From assembly GCF_003583365.1 (NCBI RefSeq), contig NZ_QXED01000002.1, forward strand, positions 62,001 through 126,000: DNA of 64,000 bases, given 5' to 3'. The position numbers and the translations under genes are program-made. The notes beneath the pieces were generated by a model. That model saw only the letters and a program-made list of their open reading frames with translations, did no database searches and was not told the origin of the DNA. Positions 7,569 to 16,005 of this stretch are shown here, piece after piece (the first letter of the stretch is position 1; each line of letters starts with the position of its first letter). Source of the DNA: Fibrisoma montanum. GTDB taxonomy: Bacteria; Bacteroidota; Bacteroidia; Cytophagales; Spirosomataceae.

Positions 7569-9116
7569 ATGGAAACGAAAAGGCCGAAAGCAACTCCGAT
7601 TCAGCGTCAGCTCATGCGCGCCATGTTGCTGACCAGCGGGTTGGCATTACTGCTGACCTGCGCGGCTTTTTTCATCTACGAATACGTAACGTTCCGGCAG
7701 ACGCTGAAGAGCCAGCTTACGGCTTTGGGGGAGATTATTGCCGCCAACAGTACGGCAGCGCTGGCGTTTGACAGCGTTGAGGATGCGGAGGAAACCCTGC
7801 GGGCGTTGCAGGCGAACCGCCACATCGTAGCTGCCGGGCTGTATGATAAGCAAGGTCAGCTGTTTGCAACATTTCCGGCTGAAGTTCCTGAAAAACAGTT
7901 TCCGCCTTCACCACTGGCGCCGGGGTATCGATTTACAGGAGGCTACCTGGAAGGCTTTCAGCCGGTGGTACAAGGCTCGACCCGGCTGGGAAGCTTGTAC
8001 CTCAAATCCGATATGCAGGCTATGTACGAGCGCTTCAGGCGCTACGGCCTGATTGTGGCCATGGTGCTGGGGGTGTCGCTGGGGTTAACGTACCTGCTTT
8101 CACGTCGGTTGCAGGTGGCAATTTCCCGGCCTATTCTGAACCTGGCGCATGTGGCGACGCAGGTCTCGCGCGATCATAACTACACGGTGCGGGCCACCAA
8201 AAGCCAGGAAGACGAAGTAGGTCTGCTGACCGATGCCTTTAATCACATGCTCACGGAGATTGACCGGCAAAATACCGAAATCCTGGTCTGGAACCAGCAG
8301 CTCGAAGAGAAGATCAGGGAACGCACGCGGGAACTCGAACAGGCTAATGCTGAACTTACCGTGGTGAACGGCAAGCTGATAAAGTCGAACCGGGATCTGG
8401 AGCAGTTTGCCTATGTTGCTTCGCACGATCTGCAGGAACCCCTTCGCAAGATTCAGACCTTTGCGCAACTGGCCGAAACCAATTCCGGCGACCCTTCCCT
8501 GACCCGGCAATACCTCAGTAAAATCTACGCGTCGGCCGAACGGATGGGAGCACTCATCAAGTCGGTACTCCACTACAGCCGCTTGTCTAACGTATCTGAA
8601 CCGTTTGCTCAGGTGGATCTGAATCAGGTGATCGAGCACATTCAGGCCGACTTTGAACTGCTGATGCTGGAAAAGAAAGCGACGCTGATTACGGAGGGGC
8701 TGCCGGTTATTCAGGGAATTCCGTTGCAGATTAATCAGTTGTTTGCTAACCTGATTCACAACGCACTCAAGTTCTGCGACAAACCTCCGTGCATTATCAT
8801 CAGGGCTACCACCCGGGCGGGTAATCAGCTCAGTCTGCCCGAAGGATTACCGGCCAGCATGGATTACGTTGAGCTGATGGTCGCCGACAACGGCATCGGT
8901 TTCAATGCCGATTATTCCCGCAAAATATTTACCATCTTCCAGCGCCTGCATACGCAGAAAGAATACCCCGGAACGGGCATCGGCCTGGCTCTCTGCAAAA
9001 AAATTGTGGATAATCACTCCGGTACGATCACCGTCCAGAGCGAAGTGGGCAAGGGGACAACCTTCTTTGTGTATCTACCGGCCAGCCCGCAGCCGGTTGT
9101 TCATGTCCAGGTCTGA
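7569..9116 (+). CDS. Membrane sensor histidine kinase with CHASE8-like periplasmic domain and HAMP
   Basis: 515 residues. Helix 1 (MLLTSGLALLLTCAAFFIY) and helix 2 (YGLIVAMVLGVSLGLTYLLS) bracket a roughly 110-residue periplasmic domain. Its IIAANSTAALAFDSVEDAEE sequence is typical of CHASE8, the sensor of YfiN-type cyclases. HAMP, a coiled coil and HisKA (H286 in VASHDLQEPL) follow. The HATPase domain shows LIHNALKF, VADNGIGF and GTGIGLALCKKIV. No receiver domain is attached and no response regulator is adjacent, so the partner is elsewhere. The stop of the YfiR gene and this ATG are separated by one base. I infer that YfiR restrains this kinase as it restrains YfiN elsewhere. The ATG is preferred to an upstream TTG at 7557. 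Confidence 0.9.
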   Translation: METKRPKATPIQRQLMRAMLLTSGLALLLTCAAFFIYEYVTFRQTLKSQLTALGEIIAANSTAALAFDSVEDAEETLRALQANRHIVAAGLYDKQGQLFATFPAEVPEKQFPPSPLAPGYRFTGGYLEGFQPVVQGSTRLGSLYLKSDMQAMYERFRRYGLIVAMVLGVSLGLTYLLSRRLQVAISRPILNLAHVATQVSRDHNYTVRATKSQEDEVGLLTDAFNHMLTEIDRQNTEILVWNQQLEEKIRERTRELEQANAELTVVNGKLIKSNRDLEQFAYVASHDLQEPLRKIQTFAQLAETNSGDPSLTRQYLSKIYASAERMGALIKSVLHYSRLSNVSEPFAQVDLNQVIEHIQADFELLMLEKKATLITEGLPVIQGIPLQINQLFANLIHNALKFCDKPPCIIIRATTRAGNQLSLPEGLPASMDYVELMVADNGIGFNADYSRKIFTIFQRLHTQKEYPGTGIGLALCKKIVDNHSGTITVQSEVGKGTTFFVYLPASPQPVVHVQV

Positions 9117-9177
9117 CGACCTATACTCGAATACTAACAGGTTCAGGCTGATACATCGTCTTACCCGGCACCTTACG

Positions 9178-9228
9178 GGGGCTTGGCGTTGCCATGTCAA
9201 GATTTGTCCATCAGCAATGCCAAGCCCC
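9178..9228. terminator. Hairpin between convergent genes
   Basis: GGGGCTTGGC (9178-9187) pairs with GCCAAGCCCC (9219-9228), with an inner 4-bp extension. It lies between the converging kinase and trans-sulfuration genes. The T tract is weak on both strands. Confidence 0.5.
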
Positions 9229-9278
9229 TTCACGCGGTTAGGTTTTGGAGGTATACGTTCTTTAAGGAGAACGATAGG

Positions 9279-10403
9279 TCAGGCTGAGGTCAGCGCCCGC
9301 GCCAGATCCATGATCAGATCATCGGGGTGTTCAAGGCCAATCGAGAGTCGCAGCAGGTTGGCGGGCGTCGTAGTTGTAGGACCTTCAACGGACGCCCGGT
9401 GCTCAATCAGGCTTTCGACTCCCCCCAGGCTCGTGGCCCGCCGGAACAACCGCAGCCGGCTGAGCACCCGGAGGGCTTCCTCAGCCCCACCGGTTATGTG
9501 CACGGACAGCATCGCACCGGGGCCGTTCATCTGCTGTTTGATCAGCTGCCGATCCGGATGATTTGCTAGGCCGGGGTAATTAACCTGCTCTACCATCGGG
9601 TGGCCATCCAGAAACTCGGCTATGGCCTGGGCCGTAGCGGTCTGCGCCCGAACCCGTACCCCCAGGGTTTTAAGTCCCCGCATCACCAGCCAGCAATCGA
9701 ACGGCGACGGTACGGCTCCGGAAATGGACTGAAGCTGCCGGACCCGCTGCGTAAACGCATCGTTGCGCCGGAAGATCAGCGCCCCACCGATAACGTCGCT
9801 GTGGCCGCTCAGATACTTCGTAGTCGAATGCATCACGATGTCGCAGTTCAGGTCGAGGGGCCGTTGCAGAACGGGCGTGGCCCAGGTGTTGTCGCAGACA
9901 CAGAGCGCCCCGCCGTCGTGGGCAATCCGGGTAATAGTCAGCAGATCAACAATCGTGAGCGTTGGATTGGAGGGCGTTTCAACCCAGACGATGCGCGTGT
10001 TTTCGTGAATAGACGCCCGTACGGCCTCGATATCCCTCATGTCGACCCGGGTGTAGGTGAGGCCCCACGGATGAAACACCGTTTCCAGCAGGGACGTTGT
10101 GCCGTAGAAACCATCGTGAGCCAGCACGACGTGATCGCCGGGCCGCAGCGCCTGAAACAGGGTCATGGTGGCGGCCTGGCCCGAACTGAACGCTATGCCC
10201 GTCGTGCCCCCTTCCAGCGTTGCCAGCGATCGTTCGAGGGCTTCGCGCGTGGGGTTGTTCGGCCGGGCGTAGAGGTAATTGCCCGGTAGTTCATGAGCCT
10301 CATTCCGTTCAAACGTTGTGGAGAGGTGGATGGGAGGAACAACGGCCCCGGTGGCGGGGTCCTGCTGATGGGTGGCCTGAAGGGCAAGCGTATCAAAGTG
10401 CAT
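9279..10403 (-). CDS. Trans-sulfuration PLP enzyme (cystathionine gamma-synthase/lyase family)
   Basis: 374 residues of the Cys/Met metabolism fold-type I family. The start HFDTLALQATHQQDP, the YARPNNPTREALE block, FSSGQAATMTLFQAL and the Schiff-base lysine in MHSTTKYLSGHSDVIGG are all present. The enzyme acts in the cytosol on cysteine, homocysteine or methionine derivatives. Synthase, gamma-lyase or methionine gamma-lyase activity cannot be told apart by eye. It lies 46 bp after the MBL hydrolase gene on the same strand and may be the last gene of a set starting with the PLP decarboxylase. Length is normal for the family. Confidence 0.88.
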   Translation of the reverse strand: MHFDTLALQATHQQDPATGAVVPPIHLSTTFERNEAHELPGNYLYARPNNPTREALERSLATLEGGTTGIAFSSGQAATMTLFQALRPGDHVVLAHDGFYGTTSLLETVFHPWGLTYTRVDMRDIEAVRASIHENTRIVWVETPSNPTLTIVDLLTITRIAHDGGALCVCDNTWATPVLQRPLDLNCDIVMHSTTKYLSGHSDVIGGALIFRRNDAFTQRVRQLQSISGAVPSPFDCWLVMRGLKTLGVRVRAQTATAQAIAEFLDGHPMVEQVNYPGLANHPDRQLIKQQMNGPGAMLSVHITGGAEEALRVLSRLRLFRRATSLGGVESLIEHRASVEGPTTTTPANLLRLSIGLEHPDDLIMDLARALTSA

Positions 10404-10449
10404 ACGGGTTCGAGTGTTGAAGGATTATCTTGCTTGTCGGAATAGCCTA

Positions 10450-12015
10450 TCAACGATTGATCACGTATTGCAGTTCACCGGATGCGTCGGGTTCGAGTTT
10501 CCAGAGGACGTGGCCGCTGCCTTTTTTCTCTTTTTTCTGGGCTATTACTACCCGTATGCCGTCGGTTCGAACGCTGATGGTGCCATACACGGCTACGTTC
10601 CGTTCCAGCGTCTCGCGGATGGCCACGATGCGGGCCTGAAGGGCTTTTTTGCGAACAGGGTCGGTTGTCGAGTCCAGTTCGGCAAATAAAGCCCCGACCT
10701 CCCGCAGCAGTTCGTCCTTAATTACTTTTTTGTCTTCCGACGACCGGGCCAGCTCGGTGCTGAAAATAAGCGGCCGGCGGCCCCGGCTCGATTTACCGAT
10801 GGCTCCCAGCGTATCGGGGCGGGGGTGCGTATACGTTTCGTTATCGCCACTCGAAATCACGGTTGCCAGCGGGTGCAAAAACGCCATGAAATCGTCCAGA
10901 AAGCGGTCCGATCCGTGGTGGCACGATTTGGCCAGATCGCTCTGAAACACGGCCCGCCCCCGCTGGATCATCTCTGTCCGCTCGGCATCGGTCAGGTCCG
11001 ACAAAGGGTCTTTTCCGGTGTATTGAACCGTCAGATAGCGCTGGGCTTTATCGTTCAGGTCGCCCCCGAGCAGCATCGAAACGGTACCATAGCGCAACCG
11101 AATGACTACCGAGTGCCCGTTCTTGGTTTCGTCCCAGCCCGGATGCGTGCTGAAAGGCGTCGGCTCGTCCAGGTACGGCAAATATTTCTGGCCATCGGTC
11201 GCTTCGTCCTGCCGGGGTATCGGGGCCAGAACTTCCATGTGAATCGGCGATTGTTCGTCGTACCCGTCGATAACCGACCCTTTTTCCAGCATCCGGATGT
11301 CGGCCAGCCCCAGCGTAGCCGATTGATACGCGTCGTGAAGCAGATTAGGGTAAAGCTTATTGCCGCGGTTGGTGGCTACGTCGAGCAGTTGTTTGACCTT
11401 GTCGAACGTATCGCAGAGGTCGGTGATGTATTCTTCCGTTCCGACCGTACGTACCGGCCCGATCAGGTTAAAGCCCGTTCGCTCGACCAGCCCGTTGTGG
11501 TAAATATGCCGGATCGTGAAGCGCCCCGAATCAACGATCGGCCGGAAACCGCCGTAATGATCCAGGTCGGAGTGGGTCATAACCACGTAATCGAGCGGAA
11601 TCACGTAGTTGTTGTGCGAGAGGTTGAAGCGCCACTTCAGGAATCGGTACATGCTGTCGTCCCGGCCCGCGTCGATCAGAATGAACTTGTCGTCGGGAGT
11701 TACCAGAAAACAGCCGTCGCCCTGGCCGACATCGATAAAGTTGACCTCAAGCAGCCGTTCTGCCTGTAGCAGTTCGCTGGCCACCCAGCCTTCGGCGTTG
11801 CGGCATCGGACTTTGGTGTGGGTGGCTGACGTGGTGGTATCGATGATGTCGGCGTAATCGCCCCACAGCACACGTTTGATAATGTCCTGCGGTTTAACCA
11901 GTTCGTCGCTGAGGGGTTGTTTCAGCAATTTTGCGTCGGGATAGCCAATGAAAGCCATAGGATGGTCGGGAAGGTGAACAATAACGTATCGGTAAAAATA
12001 CGGTTTCGCGGCCAC
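10450..12015 (-). CDS. Metallo-beta-lactamase-fold hydrolase with N-terminal SH3-like segment (ComEC-like MBL)
   Basis: 521 residues from a GTG at 12015; an ATG at 11959 (MAFIGYP) is a shorter alternative. Residues 20-85 look like a bacterial SH3 domain ending in GWVASELLQ. The MBL domain starts with EVNFIDVGQGDGCFLVTP and carries the metal motif THSDLDHYGG. A later KSCHHGSDRF motif is typical of ComEC/Rec2-type MBL enzymes. A C-terminal extension of about 120 residues is predicted helical and basic. No membrane helices are present, so it is not a DNA-uptake channel. The gene starts 18 bp after the decarboxylase stop, so the two are probably co-transcribed. Substrate unknown. Confidence 0.8.
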   Translation of the reverse strand: MAAKPYFYRYVIVHLPDHPMAFIGYPDAKLLKQPLSDELVKPQDIIKRVLWGDYADIIDTTTSATHTKVRCRNAEGWVASELLQAERLLEVNFIDVGQGDGCFLVTPDDKFILIDAGRDDSMYRFLKWRFNLSHNNYVIPLDYVVMTHSDLDHYGGFRPIVDSGRFTIRHIYHNGLVERTGFNLIGPVRTVGTEEYITDLCDTFDKVKQLLDVATNRGNKLYPNLLHDAYQSATLGLADIRMLEKGSVIDGYDEQSPIHMEVLAPIPRQDEATDGQKYLPYLDEPTPFSTHPGWDETKNGHSVVIRLRYGTVSMLLGGDLNDKAQRYLTVQYTGKDPLSDLTDAERTEMIQRGRAVFQSDLAKSCHHGSDRFLDDFMAFLHPLATVISSGDNETYTHPRPDTLGAIGKSSRGRRPLIFSTELARSSEDKKVIKDELLREVGALFAELDSTTDPVRKKALQARIVAIRETLERNVAVYGTISVRTDGIRVVIAQKKEKKGSGHVLWKLEPDASGELQYVINR

Positions 12016-12033
12016 CCATAGTTTACCGATACG

Positions 12034-13443
12034 TTATGCTTCGCGCACCGCTTCCCAGGCGGTCTGCATACTGGCCATCGCCAGGTTCAGGTCGTCGGGG
12101 GTGGTGCGCCAGTTGACAAAGGCCGCCCGCAGGCAGCAGACACCGTTGTAGACGGTTGGTGTCATGAACACCTGCCCCAGCGCTTCGAGCTTTTTCTGGA
12201 ATTGAGTCAGTTTTTCTTTATCTGTTCGGTACGGTTTCAGCGAAAAACAAACCACATTCAGCCGTACCGGCGCTTCGAGTTGCAGAAAATCAGACTGGTC
12301 GATCAGGGTTCCAAACGCCCGGGCCTGCGCTACATTCTGTTCCACAAGCTGGCGGTACCCTTCCCGACCGTACGCCAGCAACGTAAGCCAGACCGGGAGC
12401 GCCCGGAGTCGCCGGCTGTTTTCGGGACCGTAGTTCAGGTAGCTGAAGTCGGCCAGCGGATCGCCCAGATACGGGGCACTGGCGTTCTGAAACGTCTGCA
12501 CCTGCAGAGCCGCGTGGTGGGTTTTGATGAGATACACGGCGCTGTCGTATGGTACGTTCAGCCATTTATGGTTGTCGATGGTAAGGCTATCCGCTTGGTC
12601 CCAGCCGGCCAGCCGGTCCTGAAAAGAGGGCGACAAAGCTGCAAGTCCCCCGAAGGCTGCGTCGACGTGCCACCAGAAGGCATACCGGCCCCGGAGTTCG
12701 GCAATGGCCTGCATGTCGTCGTAATCGACCGTATTGACCGTGCCTCCGCTCGAAATCAGGATGGTCGGTACGTTGGGCTCCTGAGCCAGTACGTCTTCCA
12801 GATGCGCTACGTCCATGGCTTCACGGCCGGTGAGCGTTCGGAGGTACGTGATGTGCCGGCTGCCGAGGCCCAGCATCGCCAGCGACTTAACGGCTGACGA
12901 GTGGGGCGTAGCTGCCAGAATCCGAATTCCGGACGTAACGCCGTCGCGGGCAATGTCGTGGCCCTGTTGCCGACCGGCCCACTGCCGCGCTACAGCCAGC
13001 GCGGTGAAGTTGGAGAGCGTTGCGCCCGTCACAAAACCACCCATAAAATTGTCGGGCAGGCTGAACAACTGCCGGTAGAGCTGCAAAGTATGCAGTTCGA
13101 TACTGGCCGATACGTCGCCCGGTCCGGTGATGCTCTGCGGATTCTGGTCGTAAACGGCCGTGAGCCAGTCCCCGGCGATGGCTGCGGGTGTAGTGCCGCC
13201 CGTCACGAATCCCCAGTAGCGCGGGCCGGATGAGGCCACAAGCGCCTGCGAAAAATGGGTCTGGAATTGCGACAAAGCCGCTGGCGTACCGATCCCGTGT
13301 TCGGGTAGCTCAACCGCGGGTTGAACGGGGGTAGGGCGGCTGATCGGCATGTCGGGTAAGCCTTGCAGATACGACAGAGCCTGCGATTGAGCCAGCGCCA
13401 GCAGTTCGTTAAGTTGCCGGCCTTCCTGCTGCATGAGGGTCAT
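12034..13443 (-). CDS. Group II pyridoxal-dependent decarboxylase
   Basis: 469 residues from the ATG at 13443; the open frame extends upstream to a TTG at 13530 inside the intergenic region. Family marks are GFVTGGTTPAAIAGDW, FVTGATLSNFTALAVAR, HVDAAFGGLAALSP and the PLP-lysine motif TIDNHKWLNVPYDS. It resembles aromatic-L-amino-acid, glutamate or diaminobutyrate decarboxylases, which release CO2 from an amino acid; the substrate is not determined. It is divergent from a MocR regulator and followed by an MBL hydrolase and a trans-sulfuration enzyme. That layout suggests a MocR-controlled amino-acid catabolic set. Confidence 0.88.
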   Translation of the reverse strand: MTLMQQEGRQLNELLALAQSQALSYLQGLPDMPISRPTPVQPAVELPEHGIGTPAALSQFQTHFSQALVASSGPRYWGFVTGGTTPAAIAGDWLTAVYDQNPQSITGPGDVSASIELHTLQLYRQLFSLPDNFMGGFVTGATLSNFTALAVARQWAGRQQGHDIARDGVTSGIRILAATPHSSAVKSLAMLGLGSRHITYLRTLTGREAMDVAHLEDVLAQEPNVPTILISSGGTVNTVDYDDMQAIAELRGRYAFWWHVDAAFGGLAALSPSFQDRLAGWDQADSLTIDNHKWLNVPYDSAVYLIKTHHAALQVQTFQNASAPYLGDPLADFSYLNYGPENSRRLRALPVWLTLLAYGREGYRQLVEQNVAQARAFGTLIDQSDFLQLEAPVRLNVVCFSLKPYRTDKEKLTQFQKKLEALGQVFMTPTVYNGVCCLRAAFVNWRTTPDDLNLAMASMQTAWEAVREA

Positions 13444-13451
13444 ACGGGTAG

Positions 13452-13534
13452 TGGTTTGTTCATTGGTTGTTTGTTGGGCAAAGTTCTGCGAGGTTTGCAA
13501 AACGAAACAGATGCACTTTTTACAAAACAAACCA
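13452..13534. promoter_or_regulatory. Divergent promoter region with a 9-bp inverted repeat, candidate MocR operator
   Basis: TGGTTTGTT at 13452-13460 is repeated perfectly inverted as AACAAACCA at 13526-13534. A degenerate direct copy (TGGTTGTTTG) starts at 13464. The element lies between the two divergent start codons (13443 and 13549). MocR proteins usually bind direct or inverted repeats between their own gene and the divergent target; binding here is inference. Confidence 0.4.
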
Positions 13535-13548
13535 TATCAGTTAACAGC

Positions 13549-14967
13549 ATGGCAGACGACTTTCGGTATCGCCAACTTGCCGACCAGCTTCGGCAACAGA
13601 TTGAGCAGGGTGTGCTGCGGGTAGGCGAGCGGCTGCCTTCGGTGCGGCAACTGAGTCGTGAGCGGGGCATTAGCGTTACAACCGCCTTCCGGGCCTACTA
13701 CGATCTGGAAGCCCGCGGATTGATCGTTGCCCGGCCACAGTCGGGCTACTACGTCCAGTCGGCAGGGAGTCGGCCCGGGCCAGTACCGCGTACCAGTCAG
13801 CCGCGGCCGATGGCAACGCCCATCACGATCAGCGAAGCCATGCGTAGCCTGGCCAGGGGATGGTCACAACCAGACCTGGTTGATCTGGCCGTGGCGGTGC
13901 CGAGCCTTGACTTGCTCCCGCAGGCAAAACTCAATAAATCGCTGCTAACGGCAGTACGTCAATTGCCGGACAGCGGTCTGGGCTACGAGGCTACGGCCGG
14001 GTCGCCCGAACTACGTCGGCAAATTGCCCGGCTGTCGTTCAACGGCGGAAGTCGCGTATCGGCCGACGAGGTGGTGGTCACGAACGGCTGTCTGGAAGCC
14101 ATCACGCTGGCATTGCGGGCAACCACCCGGCCCGGCGACGTAGTGGCGGTCGAATCACCAACGTACTACGGTATTCTCCAGGCCATGGAAGGCATGGGCG
14201 TTCGGGCGTATGAACTGCCGACCGACCCCCAAACGGGTCCTGAGCTGGCAGCGCTCGAACAGGCCATTCGTAAAGAGGCCATTCGCGCCGTGGTGCTGAC
14301 TCCTACGTTCAGCAACCCCAGCGGGTACTGTATGTCCGACGACCGGAAAGCCGCGCTGGTGAACTTACTCGCCCGCTACGATCTGCCCCTGATCGAAGAC
14401 GATATCTACGGCGAAACATATTTTGGCAGTGTCCGGCCGCGTACCTGCCACAGTTTCGATACGGCCGGGCGGGTGCTACTCTGTTCGTCGGTATCAAAAA
14501 CGCTGGCTCCCGGCTATCGGGTTGGGTGGGTGCTGGCGGGCCGCTACCAGGAAGCCGTAATCCGGGCGCAACTCATGCAGACCATCAGCCCGGCGACGAT
14601 TACGCAGGCCGCCATCGCCGATTTCCTACGCATTGGCCGGTTCGATCTGCACCTGCGCAAACTGCGGGCTGCGCTGCAAAAGCACATGCTGACGTACCTG
14701 GACGCGATCCTGACCAGCTTTCCTGACGGCACAACGGTCAGTCGGCCCAACGGTGGATTTGTGCTGTGGGTTGAACTCCCCGAGGGGTATTCAGCCGCGG
14801 CCATGCTGGCCCGGGCCGTCGACGCCGGGATTACATTTTACCCGGGGCACCTGTTCACGACGCAGCCGCAGTACGCAGCCTGTTTACGTATTGCGTATGG
14901 TCATCCGCCAACAGTTGCCTACCTGGATGGGTTAAAGCAGTTAGGCCGGTTGTGGCAGCAGACCTGA
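13549..14967 (+). CDS. MocR-type (GntR/aminotransferase fusion) transcriptional regulator
   Basis: 472 residues. An N-terminal GntR winged helix (YRQLADQLRQQIEQG, GERLPSVRQLSRERGISVTT, YDLEARGLIVARPQSGYYV) is joined to a fold-type I aminotransferase-like domain. The latter carries the PLP-lysine region CSSVSKTLAPGYRVGW and NPSGYCMSDDRK. MocR proteins sense PLP or an amino-acid adduct and activate a neighbouring gene, often PLP-dependent. Divergence from a PLP decarboxylase fits that pattern. The ATG at 13549 was chosen because it precedes the HTH directly; the frame is open 62 codons further upstream, but that stretch overlaps the divergent gene's promoter and start. Confidence 0.9.
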   Translation: MADDFRYRQLADQLRQQIEQGVLRVGERLPSVRQLSRERGISVTTAFRAYYDLEARGLIVARPQSGYYVQSAGSRPGPVPRTSQPRPMATPITISEAMRSLARGWSQPDLVDLAVAVPSLDLLPQAKLNKSLLTAVRQLPDSGLGYEATAGSPELRRQIARLSFNGGSRVSADEVVVTNGCLEAITLALRATTRPGDVVAVESPTYYGILQAMEGMGVRAYELPTDPQTGPELAALEQAIRKEAIRAVVLTPTFSNPSGYCMSDDRKAALVNLLARYDLPLIEDDIYGETYFGSVRPRTCHSFDTAGRVLLCSSVSKTLAPGYRVGWVLAGRYQEAVIRAQLMQTISPATITQAAIADFLRIGRFDLHLRKLRAALQKHMLTYLDAILTSFPDGTTVSRPNGGFVLWVELPEGYSAAAMLARAVDAGITFYPGHLFTTQPQYAACLRIAYGHPPTVAYLDGLKQLGRLWQQT

Positions 14968-15010
14968 TAAGTTAATAAAGCCTGCGGCCAACAGTATATC
15001 AGAATAATAC

Positions 15011-15018
15011 TACCTTTA
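15011..15018 (+). promoter_or_regulatory. Bacteroidota-type -7 box upstream of the ECH1-like gene
   Basis: TACCTTTA matches TAnnTTTG except the last base and lies 26 bp before the ATG at 15045. No clear -33 element was found. Confidence 0.35.
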
Positions 15019-15044
15019 CGCTAACCGTATGCAAGCATACTAGT

Positions 15045-15884
15045 ATGAACCAGACGTATCAATCACTCGCTTTCGACCAGGCAGATGGTGTTCTGACCGT
15101 TTCGCTGCTGGGGCCGGGCAAAGGCAATGCCATGGGGCCTGAATTTTGGGAGGAGCTTCCCCGCGCAATGGATGAAATCAACGGTATGCACGACGTACGG
15201 TGCGTCGTTTTCCGGGGCAGTGGCGATCATTTCAGCTATGGGCTGGATCTGCAACGGATGATGCCCCGGCTGGGCACGATGACGACCGGTACGATGGTGG
15301 CCGATCAGCGCATTGAACTCATGGCCGAGATTCGGTTTATGCAGTCGGGTTTTCAGAAGATGCATGAGTCGCCGAAACCCATCATTGCAGCCATCCACGG
15401 CTGGTGCATCGGTGGGGGCGTCAACATGATCTCGGCAGCCGATATCCGCCTGTGTTCTCAGGATGCCAAGTTCAGTCTGCGCGAGGCTAAGCTGGCCATT
15501 ACCCCCGACATTGGCGGTCTACAGTTTCTGCCGCATATTATCGGTCAGGGCTACACCCGCGAAATGGCCTTCACCGGCGATGACTACGATGCTGCCTTTG
15601 CCGAAAAGATTGGCCTGATCAATCACGTATACCCGACGCCCGACGAGCTGTTTGCCGAAGCCGAGACCCTCGCCCGGAAGATTGCCGACAATCCGGCCGG
15701 GGCGGTGCAGGGGGCCAAGCAGGTACTCAACTACAGCCTTGATAAATCCATTGAAGACGGCCTGCAGTATGTCGCCCTCTGGAATTCGTCGCAATTGCAA
15801 TCCGACGATTTCAGCGAAGCCATGCAGGCCACCCTGGACAAGCGAAAAGCCGAATTCAACAAAAAGATCGAGCGGGGGTATTGA
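15045..15884 (+). CDS. Crotonase-family enzyme resembling delta(3,5)-delta(2,4)-dienoyl-CoA isomerase (ECH1)
   Basis: 279 residues, normal for the family. Visible motifs are the oxyanion-hole segments FSYGLDLQ and IHGWCIGGGVNM, then ADIRLCSQDAKFSLREAKLA and TPDIGGLQFLPHIIG. The C-terminal WNSSQLQSDDFSEAMQA closely parallels mammalian ECH1. ECH1 shifts double bonds in dienoyl-CoA intermediates during beta-oxidation of odd-position unsaturated fatty acids. Two of the three acidic residues of rat ECH1 (E196, D204) are matched by REA and TPD, but the D176 position is Asn (GVNM). The next gene encodes a DECR1-like reductase, which supports the pathway assignment. Confidence 0.85.
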   Translation: MNQTYQSLAFDQADGVLTVSLLGPGKGNAMGPEFWEELPRAMDEINGMHDVRCVVFRGSGDHFSYGLDLQRMMPRLGTMTTGTMVADQRIELMAEIRFMQSGFQKMHESPKPIIAAIHGWCIGGGVNMISAADIRLCSQDAKFSLREAKLAITPDIGGLQFLPHIIGQGYTREMAFTGDDYDAAFAEKIGLINHVYPTPDELFAEAETLARKIADNPAGAVQGAKQVLNYSLDKSIEDGLQYVALWNSSQLQSDDFSEAMQATLDKRKAEFNKKIERGY

Positions 15885-15892
15885 TTTACAAA

Positions 15893-15973
15893 GAGCGAAT
15901 CGGCCCGCCGAAGCGGAGTGAATGAGCAACTCACTCTCACTCTTTCGCTCCGCTTCGGCGGGCCGATTCGCTC
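15893..15973. repeat. Perfect 26-bp inverted repeat with 29-bp loop between ECH1- and DECR-like genes
   Basis: The left arm is 15893-15918 and the right arm 15948-15973; all 26 positions pair. The arms are G+C rich at the core (CGGCCCGCCGAAGCGG). The loop and the 3' flank repeat short motifs such as ATTCACTC and CTTTCGCTC. A 20-bp piece across the inner left arm (15914-15933) recurs with one deletion at 4685-4703. It may be a dispersed repeat element or a mid-operon transcript structure. Confidence 0.85.
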
Positions 15974-16005
15974 ATTCACTCTTTCGCTCATTCACTCATT
16001 ATTAC

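Noticed and set aside
10825-11769. 314-residue plus-strand frame opposite the MBL hydrolase
   Set aside because: Antisense shadow; the minus strand has clear MBL motifs throughout.
13444-13530. N-terminal extension of the decarboxylase from the TTG at 13530
   Set aside because: The extra residues are Cys-rich and unlike the family, and they would occupy the promoter and candidate operator region. The ATG at 13443 fits better.
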